A DNA stretch of 64,000 nt from Watersipora subatra (Eukaryota; Bryozoa; Gymnolaemata; Cheilostomatida; Watersiporidae): NCBI RefSeq assembly GCF_963576615.1, contig NC_088710.1, positions 19,271,877 to 19,335,876 of the forward strand, written 5' to 3'. Positions 13,699 to 25,332 of the stretch are shown one piece after another (position 1 is the first letter of the stretch; every line of letters begins with the position of its first letter). Both the position numbers and the translations under genes were made by a program. The notes beneath the pieces are model-generated. The model made no database searches. It was not told the origin of the DNA and worked only from the letters and a program-made list of their open reading frames with translations.

Positions 13699-16600
13699 GA
13701 CCTCAACGAAAGAAGGATCAATGTCACAATTGCTCAAAAAGGAGATATAGCCATTGGTATCTCTAGACCTAGATCATTTTTGCTAAAAGTTTGTCACAGA
13801 GACTAAATTTTGTGGCCAGAACTATCTAATGGAAATTAAACCTAGTATTTTGAGAGAAAGTGACATTGATCGTTCTTCTGTTGAGGTCTTCATATGTATA
13901 TGGTGAACATTTCTTTACTTTTGACATCATTTACTTTATTTAGTAGTCTAAAAATAGAATGTGTCAATAGTGTACAAGAAGATAGGCTGTAGAGAGAAGG
14001 AAGAACTTATGTTCATGAAAATATTTAAGTTTTAACCCATTTTTGTTGTCTAGGGGTAGTTGATATGCTGTAACAGCAATACTGGCTCTCACTACGCTTG
14101 TGAGCTCAATGTCAGCAAAAATCCTGAAAGTGTGTCGTTATTCCGCTACTGTTACTAGTATGACTGGTTCTCTTATCTGTTGTAAGGGTCATAAGTAGCC
14201 CTTGACATGTTTAGGAGAGGATTTACCTAATATGCATGACCCCTTACGTGTAGGGACTCTCAGCGAAGTCTAATTGTTTGTTAGCTGGGTTACTTTAGTT
14301 TACTTTGTATAAAAGAGATAATTTTTGTCTGCACCAAATATTTCAATTTCTGTTCATAACTTTCTAGTTGAGCCTCAGACCTAGAATTTAGGTCTACCAG
14401 TTATTGTCATCTCAGACAGAATAGCTCGTCATGCTAGTCCGATAAGTTTCAACTTTATATATTTGAGTCGGTGAGGTTTAGCTCATTCTCCTGTTTGTGT
14501 GACAGGTGAGGAAGGGGCTGAGGACCACTTGCAACTACCTGTTGGAGAACTTGCAGTTCCTGAGAGAAAGTCAAGTCTCGCGGCTGTCTCTCCTCGAAAA
14601 AATCGCAGCTATACTGCCAGTGTGACCTTCCGAGAGGATCCCTCAGCAAGGCAGAAAGAGGATAGGGTTGGTGAAGGAGAGGAATCTAAAAATGATGCTG
14701 GTGAACAAACGCCTCAGGAAATGCTTGATGAGGAAGAAGATGAGGAACTGAGAGAGATCAGGTGATGCAAATTGAAACTTTGGGTAATAGAATAAAGATA
14801 ATAAAAATCACTAAATTCAACTATGATGTCGCTTTCATTTACTGATAGTCAAGCATAGCTAACTACTCAGAAATAAAAATATGAGTTTTTAAAATATTTG
14901 TCTTTGCATTTTTTGATTTTATTAGTTGGTATTTTTACTCAATTTACATCTTAAAGAAGTATTGTAGATGTATCAGAGTAGAGAATGAATTGCTTTCTAT
15001 CTCAGCGTAAAAATATTAGCTTTCCCATCATCGCAGCTAAAACGTTTTTTTGTTTCCAAAAATTATTTTTCTGTTATACATGATCTTTAGCCCTGTAATT
15101 ATGTAACTATTCATAATTGCATACTATGGAATATAGCTTTTGAATGAGTAGTTGACCCGTTGTAATCAAGCATTAGCAATCTACAGAGTTAATTGTACAT
15201 ACTCGGTAAGTGAAGGTGAAAATAAATAAAAACTTCAAGGCGTACAAATTATGAAAAATCTATACACTAAGTAAGATTAACCTTTTTTCTGCCAGAGGTT
15301 TTTTGCTGGAATTTTGGATTGCTATAATTTTACATCAATTTCTTTTATTTAATATCAAATAAGTCGCTGCTTCAAACTGTTTAAATTTATTTCTTATTCT
15401 CCTAACATATATATAAATTCTAGAAAGCTCTAAATTACCATCATTTCATCAATAATCAGGGTGAAAATACGGAGTATATCAATTATCAGGGTAAAAAACG
15501 TATTTCGATTCATTAAAGCATCTTATCTTCACCCAGAAGTAAACCCACGGTAGTTCAGGGTTTCTTCCATTTTCAATCAGATAACTAGCGGGTGGGTGGG
15601 TGAAGCTGGTTCTTACGAACCAGACCAAGCTTTGAAACCAAATATTTCTAGCGACCTGGCAAAAGGCCCCGAGCATATGTGTGAGAAGTTTGGATAAAAT
15701 TTGCCAAAAAATGTGCAAACTTATCACAGTTATGAAAACTGACAGACAAACAGACAGACAAGGACAAAGTGGGATTTATTAATAAAGACAACTCTCTAAG
15801 ATGCAATCAATGTTCATAGTAAAGAGTTTATCTAATGTTTAAACACAGTTTCTGATTGGAGTTGGTTTGACTAGAAAAAGTTATGCACTATTTGGATGGC
15901 TGTCGGTGCACCACAACTTCTCTCATCGCCTTAATTACTGATATCACTGCAAGGACATTGAATCAGACAAGGTCATCAGCTCTCTCTATACGAAGTTATA
16001 GGAATTTAACCATCTCTTGGTTTTATGACTTAAGTTTAGGCAAAAATGAATGATCGACAGAGGAATAAAAGCTTCATTTTTCATAGCTGTCAAACTCTGG
16101 CAAAATGATTATTTAACTCAAAAATCCTAATCTTTACTATAACAAGATCAGTGTTTTCGTCAAAAACCACACTAAGCGTGTTAAGAAAATTGCCCCACAC
16201 GGGAATCAAACCCAGGGCTTCGAGTTCAAAATCATGCACACTGCCACTATGCCGCTCAGTCACCTTGCCGCAGTGACAAATAATTATGGATATAGCCATT
16301 ACACATGACTATCTCTTACGGCACATAAGACTGCTAGCATACTAGTTTATATACAAGAAAAAATATGCCTCCAACTTTTTAAAAGACACTTGATAAAGTT
16401 CCTGATTTGTTTCAAGAAGAATGCTTGCCTCTTAAACGTAACATCTACAATCTACCATAAAATATTTATAAAAAAGAGTTGTTTATCTAAATACTGAAAG
16501 AATCGTGTGCTAACAGAGGGCAGATGTTTTAAAGTTGACCTCTTATGTTTATAAATACCCACCATTGGTTTGCACTGACTTATTTCATAATGATGAAACT

Positions 16601-17365
16601 CCATTGGAATAGCTGGCACACTTTCGCTGGATAGTTATAATAGAACTAGTTTTTTGCTTTGAAGCACTGGTCAGCGACTTGGGGGTGACCAGAGAGTTGA
16701 ACCTAATCTTGGCTAAGTTAGCATAATGAACACCATGTACCTCTATCACCTTTTTTACTTACACATTTTCGAGCTTACGCTTTTGTTCGCGTGTTTTAAA
16801 TTAGCAATATTAGGTTCATTTCCTGTACACTACAATACGCTCTAAAAGATCGAAAAATTCAAGGTTTTATTTTATAATAATTTTCTTTCTGATGTACTCT
16901 CGGCAAAGGATTAGCTGTAGTATGTAGAGGTTGTTGTGGTATGTGTAGGTTTTTGTAGTATATGTAGGTTTGATCATATTAGATAGAGGTTAGACCTCAT
17001 TTTATTAGCATAAAGTTAAGCCAAGGTTTTCTCATTACCAACAGAGATGTAGGATAACTCCTTTAGTTTCTGCTCATCTCTGCTAGCTCAATTTGATCAG
17101 TACGGTTTATTATTGTTTGACCTAATGGTTATACAGGTCAGAGGATTCAGGAAATGAGGCTGACGTAGACACAGACTGGGCATCTACAGTTCCCCCTAAT
17201 GACCTCGCTGTGAGGTCATCGCTCTCAAGCCAGCCTAGCCTGCACCGCCACCTCTCCAAGCTTCTGGCAGAACGACTCGTTCAAAGTGCTCTTCTGGCTG
17301 GAGCCAAGGATAACATCAGTGCTGTGGTGGTTTTGTTGCCAGGAACAAGGCTTGTCGAATTCTAA
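2408..17365 (+). CDS. PP2D1: Protein phosphatase 2C-like domain protein 1 (PP2D1), probable pseudophosphatase
   Basis: Ten exons: 2408-2558, 2896-3101, 3579-4208, 6963-7147 (or from 6969), 7430-7533, 8515-8616, 9899-10122, 13129-13261, 14506-14761, 17137-17365. Phases agree throughout and give 739 codons; human PP2D1 is about 630. The N-terminal C2H2-like unit (C70, C73, H85, H89) precedes a PPM fold. RWKAKMED (E196, D197) and YDGH (218-220) of the metal site are kept, and SRVRWSGCSAV and RLHIANTG match the core. The usual ATDG metal motif reads ATAGVWQ (515-521), so one metal-binding Asp is lost, as in human PP2D1 (ATNGLWE). The last exon keeps AKDNIS. The acidic segment from exon 9 is probably disordered. 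Role unknown; likely a non-catalytic scaffold. Family identity is firm; loss of catalysis is inferred. Confidence 0.92.
3340..3530. repeat. Degenerate intronic repeat, about two ~80-base units
   Basis: PP2D1 intron 2 holds two related blocks built from TTATTATAACTAGTACTA and ACTATAC(T)AATAACTA words. Low complexity, no coding potential. Confidence 0.6.
4301..5423. mobile_element. Non-autonomous hAT-type DNA transposon
   Basis: The ends are inverted repeats beginning TAGAGGTGGAACGAGACA (18 bases identical at both ends), followed by subterminal CGAGAC-rich sequence on both sides. The element is flanked by a perfect 8-base duplication TTGGATGC (4293-4300 and 5424-5431). An 8-base duplication and this AGAGGTGG-type terminus are typical of hAT elements. 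The 1123-bp interior has no recognisable transposase, so it must have moved in trans. It lies in PP2D1 intron 3. Confidence 0.9.
5470..5690 (+). mobile_element. tRNA-related SINE copy 1
   Basis: A 5' head (TGGCAGTCTAGTGTGCC, then GGTGTAATAACT) is followed by a tRNA-like part containing TGTCTGGCTGCTAAGC and a B-box GTTCGAATCAC. Two further copies occur at 16150-16345 and 19880-20070. Ends are approximate. The stretch from here to 6480 otherwise shows nothing. Confidence 0.7.
6485..6740 (+). repeat. Interspersed repeat, LINE-tail-like, copy 1
   Basis: Shares ordered blocks with 15500-15790: GGTGGGTG, GTTC-TA-GAACCAGA, GCGAC, CATATG-GTGTGA, and the ending AAAGTGGGATTTAT followed by short A/T repeats. 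The common 3' end and ragged tail suggest the 3' part of an RTE-type LINE or a SINE mobilised by one. No reverse transcriptase is present. Confidence 0.55.
7585..7810. repeat. Minisatellite, ~48-base unit, about 5 copies
   Basis: Repeated blocks of GTATAAGTCTATGATACT and GTATGAGTCTAGGT in PP2D1 intron 5, moderately diverged from each other. No coding signal. Confidence 0.75.
8954..9440. repeat. Minisatellite, 31-base unit, about 16 copies
   Basis: Near-perfect head-to-tail copies of a 31-base unit beginning AGCTAGTTGATGTGGTGTCT and ending GATACACC or GATACCCC. The two end variants occur in runs, which indicates recent expansion by blocks. It lies in PP2D1 intron 6 and abuts a Mutator-like fragment at 9444. 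Confidence 0.95.
9444..9738 (+). mobile_element. Truncated copy of the Mutator-like foldback element
   Basis: Matches the left arm of the 33348-34010 element from TAGCCTGTCTTAACAAACTG through TTAGTAGAACTT, then joins about 25 bases of the right arm (TAGTAAAGTTTACCGCAGAG). The join leaves a short near-palindrome around 9695-9735. Most of the second arm is missing and no target duplication is visible. It starts exactly where the minisatellite stops. Confidence 0.75.
10123..13128. other. PP2D1 intron 7, no gene seen
   Basis: Three kilobases of AT-rich sequence without splice-consistent coding exons, RNA genes or clear repeats. Short open frames on both strands have no recognisable domain. Confidence 0.6.
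13314..13352. repeat. Perfect 18-bp hairpin with 3-base loop
   Basis: TATCGAGGGGTTGCATGC (13314-13331), loop AAA, then its exact reverse complement to 13352. It lies 52 bases after the exon 8 donor of PP2D1. The stem does not extend outward. Confidence 0.9.
13611..13897. mobile_element. Miniature inverted-repeat element, one full copy plus an abutting arm
   Basis: Terminal sequence ATGAAGACCTCAACGAAAGA and its inverse occur three times: an arm at about 13618-13664, an inverted arm starting near 13694, and another at about 13858-13897. The second and third bound a ~210-bp element. The first and second face each other across a (TA)n run of about 36 bases, forming a longer palindrome that extends through GAGCAATTGTGAC. 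In PP2D1 intron 8. Confidence 0.7.
13898..14505. other. PP2D1 intron 8, right part, nothing seen
   Basis: AT-rich intron ending in the GTTTGTGTGACAG acceptor of exon 9. No gene or repeat recognised. Confidence 0.6.
15500..15790 (+). repeat. Interspersed repeat, LINE-tail-like, copy 2
   Basis: Second copy of the family at 6485-6740, with the same order of blocks and a clearer end: repeated GACAGACAAACAGACAGACA, then ACAAAGTGGGATTTATTAAT. Such CAGACA stretches and ATTAAT tails are common at RTE-type LINE 3' ends; assignment is by resemblance only. Confidence 0.55.
16150..16345 (-). mobile_element. tRNA-related SINE copy 2
   Basis: On the minus strand: head GCAGTCTTATGTGCCGTAAG, GTGTAATGGCTA, then an A-box-like GTGACTGAGCGGCATAGTGG and a B-box GGTTTGATTCCCG. 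Same head and order as the copy at 19880-20070. In PP2D1 intron 9; the rest of that intron to 17136 shows nothing. Confidence 0.75.
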
Positions 17366-17836
17366 ATTTTTCACTCTATGCTCTACTCATTACATTCCTG
17401 TCATGTTTGAAGATTTCTTGCTCACGCGTTACTGTGATAAATCATCGCTAACTTTGGATTCTTCCAAGTCTGCCATTTTATTTATATTATTGCTAAGATA
17501 GTGCCAATATTTTAATTTATAAATAAAGTAACCGGAAATACTTAATACAAATTTATTGCATAAATTCACAAACATCATAATACATGTAGGTACCTAATTT
17601 CTCTACACATTTATTACCATAAAAAAACATTTCATTCATATACTGTATTTATAGATTCAAGGCTTGTTTCAGGAAGGTTATTTCAGGCACTTGAAGTTTG
17701 AATCAAAGGATATAGAGTTAGTAGGTTCTTGAAGAGTTCTGCTGTCACTATTCCAACAGGTAAAAAGTAACTTTGATGTAATTCACCAGATATGGTTGCA
17801 TGTTCAGCAAAGTTGTCTGCTCAATGTCTAGATGAA
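17366..17836. terminator. Convergent 3' ends of PP2D1 and EFHB
   Basis: The two stop codons are 471 bases apart on opposite strands. AATAAA for PP2D1 lies near 17522; AATAAA on the minus strand lies near 17552 for EFHB. With both signals in use, the two 3' untranslated regions would overlap by tens of bases or abut. Confidence 0.6.
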
Positions 17837-20800
17837 TCAGCAGTCAAGGTTGCTCTTGAGTAGGTGTTCAGTTTCGCTGACTTCTGCTGCCCTAATCTCA
17901 TCTAGTATTCCTCGGAAGGCTTCAACACTTACATTCCCTTTTGGATGTCGTTTTGCTGCCTCATCGTATATGTCATCAAATTCTTGTAGCGTCATCTGCA
18001 CTCCAACATTTGAGAACACATCCCGAATCTATGATATAAACAACATTGCACATTAGATGCTTTTTAAAACTCAACTTTCGATCAAGTTGTAAAAAGACTT
18101 AAGCAGCAAATTCATAAAAATATTTAAAGGCCTGAGGCTTCATTTTATCAAGAAATTGGCAAAACGCACAGGACTGTGCATTAATTTTCACGGTGGATTC
18201 AAAGATGACCAAAAATCACCCAATATACTACTAAACTGATTTGCGGCAACACTAATTCTTATAAAATCGCGATACTTAGTTTTGTACAAAGCTAAAATAT
18301 TTTATCTCAAGTTGTCCATATGTCAAGCAAGATGCAACAATAACGATAGCCGCTTTCAGTACCAATGACATACAAAAAGTCAATCATATCTGTTTGGCCT
18401 CTGCTCAATACAAAAATATCAATAGTTTTTCTCGGTTTGTTACAATTGCGATTCTATGCAGCATGTTATTGTAATTTAATATACAATTACAATACATGTT
18501 ATGTTTTATGTATTGTAATTGTATATTATACGTATATATATATTGTATATATTGTATTGCATATATATTTCTATATATATAATTATATATAATTTATATT
18601 GACATATACATGTATATGCTTTTTTGATATACCAACCTGCTCTCTGGTCCTAGGCAAGAGGAAGTCCTGTTCATAAACCCCTCTATTGCTGTAAATAGAT
18701 GGATTTACCAGCGCGTGAGATGTAGCCTCATCGCCATAGTTAGTGTGGTCTGATATACTCTTGAATCTAGGTGCTGGCAAATCGTGGCGGATTGTTGGAA
18801 CTCCATACTTTCTCCATCCTAGCAAAAAGCTCTCCGGTGTTAGCATTGATAACTCAAATCGTTCGCAAATATCACTTTTTAGTTAAGATAAAAAATCAGG
18901 TTCCTCATTTACAACCACCATTTTTACTTGACCCAATCAAGTGGAAGCTTTTTTGTCTAAATAATAATTTGGTTATGGATCGTTAAGTCATGTCTAATTG
19001 GTTGTTTACAAAGATTGGTTATGGATCGTTAAGTCATGTCTAATTGGTTGTTTACAAAGATTGGCTATGGATCGTTAAGTCATGTCTAATTGGTTGTTTA
19101 CAAAGATTGGTTATGGATCGTTAAGTCATGTCTAATTGGTTGTTTACAAAGATTGGCTATGGATCGTTAAGTCATGTCTAATTGGTTGTTTACAAAGATT
19201 GGCTATGGATCGTTAAGTCATGTCTAATTGGTTGTTTACAAAGATCGGTTATGGATCGTTAAGTCATGTCTAATTGGTTGTTTACAAAGATCGGCTATGG
19301 ATCGTTAAGTCATGTCTAATTGGTTGTTTACAAAGATTGGCTATGGATCGTTAAGTCATGTCTAATTGGTTGTTTACAAAGATCGCCTTATCATAACATC
19401 GATTAGTATAGATGCTAATACCAATATATATTATATCATGCATGTATATTAATATTATTATATATTATGTTAAAACCATTATACATTATGTCATTACTTG
19501 TAATAATATAATCAAAATCTATTTGTTTTAATTGCTGTCTTACCTCTGCTTGATAGGCCTCCTCCACCATTGATCACTGCTGAGCTTGTCCTATGCCCTC
19601 CTACTATAGCATCCAACTGTTTCTGTAATCTTCCTGGAGTTGCCTCTCTACTACTCTGCACTCTCTGTGTTCCATCATTGTCTTCTACAATCTATTAACA
19701 ATCCATCTTTGAGTCTTTTCAGAGTCTTTTCACAGCTTCTGTACTAATAACTGAGATATCTGTTTTGCCATTGCAGTTTTTATCTATCAGCAGCAGAAAA
19801 CCTGCCTTTTTTCATCAGTAATGTATTATCTCACAAATCTTCATCATATTATTTACTATAATAAGAGCTGTCCAAAGCCACACTTTGACACTCGAAACAA
19901 AACTCACAGGGGAATCAAGCTCGGACATTCAGCTTAGCAGCCAGACAGGCTTCCATCTGCGCCCCTCTATCACCTTGCTGTATATGGGTATAACTGTGCA
20001 CACAGTTATTACACATGATGATCTCTCACAACACACCAGACTGCCAGGTAACTAGTGACGTATAATATAACCAATATATATTATCATAGAAGGCTAAACA
20101 ATTTAAACAAAATAAAAAACTGATAAGTTTCTGAAAATAGATCTGCCCTTAGACGTTATTTAACATGCAGGTATTTTTTAAATTTTTCTTTTGCAATGAA
20201 GACTCGAACACACATACCTCTGCTTCGGTAACACCACTTGGCATGTTGTAGTTGAGGAAGTTGGCAAACTCCATATAATCTATGAATCCATCTTTGTCTA
20301 CATCACAATATTCCATAACCTGAGCAAGGAGCTCAGGCTCCGATGGCAGGCTATACTGCCAACACGCTGTGTTCAGGTCCTCAAGGCTTATCCTCCCTTT
20401 GTTCTCCTACAGTCAATATATTGGAATGACAACTACAAATGACAGATACTCGAACACTTGACAGGTGGATAAGTGAAGCACAGATTCTCATTCGACTATC
20501 AATTCCGTGGCTCATTAGTTTTTATCTAAACAACTGTCACACTAAGACCTAACAAATTGAAAGAAATTATAAATAAAAAGCCTTGTTGATGGCTTACATG
20601 TATAAACATTTCCATCCATAATAAACTTTGCAACATAATTTCTTATTTGTTGCCAACTTTGCTATTGCCTATTCAGAAAGTATATAAACTCACTTGTATA
20701 CCAAAAGTTAACGTACTAACATTGATCTACTAACATCCACAGAGAGAGATACTACTAACATTGCAGTCTTTCTTATACATATTAATAATAGTCTTTTAGT

Positions 20801-23800
20801 ATCATAAAACGTTTTTGTTTTTAATGTTATATTTCGGAATTTAAAAACCCGACTGAATTAATTTATTAAATTAATATAAAACAGACTATCACTAGTTTGG
20901 ACAGGTTAGGCACTACAACAATTTATAATTGTCATATACTAGATGTTACTATTTCATTCAAACCAAAAGTTGAATTTCGACCACTACTATTTAAAGGTTG
21001 CAGACATTGAATAAAAGTTATCTTACCTTGTCATAGAACCTGAAGGCAGCCAACAGATTGTCAAAGTTTTGATAGTTGGCTTTCATAAGCTTCTGGCGAA
21101 GTGCGGCTACGACTCCACGCTGATGATCTCTTCCTCTGAGGTACTTGCCAGCGCCTCTACCATGCAGCAAGTCTCCTGCTCCATACTGATCAGGTTTCAC
21201 CAGGATGCCAAATGTGTGGTCAGGTCCAACATTCATCGTTTCTTTAATTCTGGAATCATTGCTTATTCATTATATTCTACTTGATATCATTAAATATAAC
21301 AGGAAAACATTGTTTTAGAGATTTATGAGTGTCAAAGCGCATCATTGTCGTAGCTGTCCACCATGTACTAGTTCACTGTGATTTCAGTGATGAGTGTAAC
21401 TTGTGCATTTAGGAAAAACTTCAAACAATTACAAGCTTACAGCGACTAAAGCGAAATAGCAGATGGTGATTTCATTTAACCTTCTATAAGTATTGCAAGA
21501 CAATTTTTACTGTTCTTGAGCTAATTTTTTTGTAGATGATTTTGATGAAACTCCCAACATGGTTTTTGTGACCTTTTATTGAGTGAAACACGACAGGCTG
21601 TAGTAGCTTATTCTTAAGCCGTAGGGCATCCTGAATGAGTTCGAATGTTTGAACACTAAATGTTTCAAATTTTCACACTGTTCCTATCAGACATGAATTG
21701 CTTTAATGCATTTTATCAAAAAGCTTCATTTGTAATCTTTTTAACAACTGTTCTAGTCTGCAATTTTTGGCTTCTTATTTATATTCTATTTTTTGGCATT
21801 CTTGGTAATTTGGTATCCTTTTTACTGAGCTTCATTTATTACATTTGTAACTTTTGCTGCCAGCGTTATTCTCATATAAACCATGTTATGTGTTTTATTA
21901 AAATTATATATGAAAGAAATTAGCTCAAACACAACAAAGGTTGTCTGGCAGCATCTCTAGAAGGTTATGCAAAATAGAACCAAAATTTGCTATATAGCTA
22001 TATATAGCTCTATATATAGCTATATATAGCTTTTTGTGTGATAAGAATGTTATAGTTATTATAATTGTGAATTCACCTTTTCTTATTGAAGTACATGCAT
22101 ACTGATTATGGAATCTTATTTGTAAGATGTACAATTTCAGTTCTAATTTAATTTGGGTGTGTAAAAAAAATTATCACCAAGCAACTTTTCGTATACAACA
22201 GCTTTAAGGACTAAACTAACGGTAGATGAAGATGATAACTTTGCTGCACCTGCGATACACCAAAGGATAGTTTCAAAAACAAAATAAACTACATTTTCAG
22301 TTTGTAAATTACATTTTGAGAAAACCTTTAAAAATGAGAAAAGGGTTTGTTTGCGCAACATGCCAATCTTTACTTACGGATCTCTGGTCTGGCCAAGTTG
22401 GTCTTGGTATTTCTCTCTCCAGTCATCCAGACGTTTGTTAATAACCTTGGCAGCCTTTTCCGTCTGCAGCTCGTGCACCCATTTCAGAGACTTGTAAGTC
22501 ATTGAACCAGCATTATCGTGAGGTGTTGGGTGTCCAAACTGTGTTTTGTTTGAATAGTGTCCAGTAGGGTACTTCCTGGTAACTTGCTCTCCTGGATCGT
22601 AATCTTTGTGAGAGAAGACATACATATCATGGCCGTCCGCGCCCTCCTCCTGCACTTGAGTGTATGGTTTTGGTGGACTCACTAATTCACCTGCACTGCC
22701 ATCTGCAAAACAGCAAAGAAAGTCCGTTACATATTCAATCAATAACAGGTAAAGCTGATTACTTCAGCCATGCAGACACAAATCCTAATTATATGAACCC
22801 ATTTTCTGCATAATAATTGTTGGTTAATTGTTAGCAGTTCTTCTGTCACAAAATTTTTATTTCCGCTTTCCCTTGAACTTTTGACCTTTAGTTAATTTCT
22901 GTAGAAGTAAAAAAGCATCACTGATCAGCCTTTGTCTGCTGCTGGTTTTGCAACAAATGTTTAATTCTTATATATTGTCAATTCTGAAAATAACAATACA
23001 CAAACAATAATATTAAATTTACCACCACTGATCAGATTTAGAGATTTCTCAGAAAAGAAATTGACCAAGGTTTGCTGGGCGTAAAGTAACGGTTTGCTGT
23101 ACAGTTGAATCTAAGAGAATTGTTATACCTTTTACAGTGACAACTCCATATGTGAGATCCTTCCAAGGATAGCCCTTAGGAAAGCCTACAGCCTGGTTGT
23201 GCGACTTGCCCAAAGGTCCTGTTTGCTTGGATTTGTACAAACCCGACTCGATCTTATCTATCTGATGCTGTTTAAAGAGAGGCTTAAGAGGTGGGTTAAC
23301 CATATCTCCAGCAGTGTCTGAGGGTTGAGTATTCACTCCGTGTGTCATGCGTTCTGCCCATTGCAAATGAGGATCTAAGGCTTTGCCATAAAATACTCTC
23401 CTTTTTCCAGCATCTGGTGCAAATGTGGCTCGGAATCTTCTAATTGTATCAGGGGATGTTGGCTAAAAAGTGTCGGTCAAAATAATAATAATGACTGCAC
23501 TAATAATACCTGAAGTAATAATACGAATACAGCAGCAACGAATAGACATAAAACATCACACAGAGTTTTACAATATCTTTAGGATATTATAAAAGAATTC
23601 AAAATTAATAAAAGACTTATTGCATTTTGTGACAATGATAATGTAGTCAGCAAGTTTGAAGAAGAGAATAACCTTTTTAAAACAGAATTATGAAACTCTT
23701 TTGCCGCTTTATAATTTGTAATTTGGAACAAGAAATGCTGATTTTAAAATATGAATTCGATTTGATGACTAATAATGATGGGCCAATGATGACATCATTT

Positions 23801-25332
23801 CAGTTCAGACCAAATCATTAGCCTCAGTACTAATAATGTGGTTTATAATCTACTTACATAGATCTGCCAACTACAGAAAATTTATTTGTATTAATAGGCC
23901 CAATGATTATAATGTATCTGGACAGACCTGCCAACTATTTAAAATCTCATTTCACATATCTGCCATGTGTACATATGACTATGTAACTTTACACAAATTA
24001 TATCGAGGATGATGACTCATCAAACTGTTATAAGTTTTTTTGATAAAGTATTTTGATAGTATATATTATAAAATCCTTTGATATTACGCAGAACTATTTG
24101 TTGTGGACAAAGATTCTAAACTAAAACAATACCATGAGCACTCAGGCTTATGAAAGCCATCTACTTGTTCCTTTACATATTCAATCTCATGAATATTAAT
24201 GAGGAGTTGGAATTTCAGGCTAAAATTATCGCACTGTATTAATTGTAACATACATGTAGTTATAGCACTATATTTAGTGTGCTATTATTATCACGCTATA
24301 ACTCTTGTACTGCAAATATTCCATTATAACTACTGCACTATTAATATTACACTGCAGCTATTGCATTATAGTTATTGCACTATAGCTAATGCACTGTAGT
24401 TATTGCACTGTAGTTATTGCACTATAGTTATAGCACTATATTTTTGCACTATAATCATTGTAGTGCAAAAAATTGTAGTGTAGCTATTGCCCTATAGTTG
24501 TTGCACTATTGTTATTGCTTTATAATTATTGTACTGTAGCTATTGTCATATAATTATTGCACTGTAACTATTGTATTCTAGCTATGGTAGTTTAGCTATT
24601 GGATTATAGCTATTGGCTAAAAAAAGTGACATGGAACAAACTTATATTACTGACAATCACAACATAAATGTCTTCAACTTAACTAGGACCAGTTTCTACA
24701 AGGCGTAACTCTAAATATTAGGTACAATTTCTTATGTGGAGATAAAAAAAAGTATAAATTTATGAGGTTTTACAAAGCATAATTATGTGATTTATTGCTC
24801 TATTAGGGTTTCTAAGAATTTACCAACCTGTTAACTGCAAAAGAAAAATGTAACTTGGAAACTCATCAAAGCCAAATTTGTCATTTATAAACTAATTCAC
24901 AGTTAAGAACACCAATGTATTCCACATGTCTTACGGTGTATATTTGGTAGCCTAATAAATACACTGTACAACGATATGAGTTTGTCACTTACCCTTGCAG
25001 CCGGCTTTAGGCATTGAACGGCGGAATCTCCTGCAGCTGTCAATTTGCCCGCCTAAAAATAAACAATTAGTAACTAATTAAGTGATTAGCCACATCACCT
25101 GCAGTAAAGACTTTAGCGGCAGAAGCTTAATTGCACAACAATTCACATACATGTAGCTATTAGTTTAATGAATGCTTAATGCCATTCTGGGTTTCATTCA
25201 TACCGGCGTGAGAAATGGTGATCTGTCTGTAAACTTTCCATTATAGATTCCTTGTAGCTGTGAGCAATCTGCGTCTGTTGTGCTTTGCTCGCCAGTAATT
25301 GGTGGCAAACGAGTCGCTTCTACCGCTGCCAT
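17837..25332 (-). CDS. EFHB: EF-hand domain-containing family member B (EFHB / CFAP21)
   Basis: Nine exons on the minus strand: 25204-25332, 24993-25052, 23129-23462, 22378-22702, 21027-21249, 20218-20406, 19544-19691, 18637-18818, 17837-18028. All phases agree, giving 594 codons; human EFHB is 833, mostly longer at the N-terminus. Matching blocks include ETMNVGPDHTFG, DQYGAGDLLHGR, YLRGRDHQRG, YGVPTIRHDLPAP and FKSISDHTNYG. Two EF-hands: a degenerate loop DKENKGRISLED (about 355-366) and a canonical one DVDKDGFIDYME (392-403). The family is known as a protein inside the doublet microtubules of motile cilia and as a STIM1-linked calcium factor. Exon 8 start was chosen at 18818 because it alone restores phase. 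Head-to-head with RAB5. Confidence 0.94.
18971..19384. repeat. Minisatellite, 46-base unit, 9 copies
   Basis: Head-to-tail units beginning GGTTATGGATCGTTAAGTCA or GGCTATGGATCGTTAAGTCA and ending TTTACAAAGATT or GATC. Units differ at only one or two sites, indicating recent expansion. It lies in the intron between EFHB exons 7 and 8; AT-rich TATA tracts lie on both sides (18470-18610 and 19400-19500). Confidence 0.95.
19880..20070 (-). mobile_element. tRNA-related SINE copy 3
   Basis: On the minus strand: GGCAGTCTGGTGTGTTGTGA, then CATGTGTAATAACT, GTCTGGCTGCTAAGC and B-box-like GCTTGATTCCCC. It shares the GTCTGGCTGCTAAGC word with copy 1 and the head with both others. In the intron between EFHB exons 6 and 7. 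Confidence 0.75.
21250..22377. other. EFHB intron 4, no gene seen
   Basis: AT-rich; contains a short TATATAGC palindromic tract near 21990-22030. The neighbouring introns 20407-21026 and 22703-23128 also show nothing. Confidence 0.6.
24240..24615. repeat. Degenerate tandem array of TTGCACTATAGTTA-type words
   Basis: About 20 diverged copies of a 14-16 base word (ATTGCACTATAGTTATT and variants with CTGTAGC). Old array in EFHB intron 2. The rest of that intron (23463-24992) has no recognised feature. Confidence 0.7.

Noticed and set aside
18847-18874. Upstream extension of EFHB exon 8 to an acceptor at AAAAAG
   Set aside because: Gives the wrong phase with exon 7; the acceptor TTTGCTAG before 18818 restores phase and matches the family alignment.
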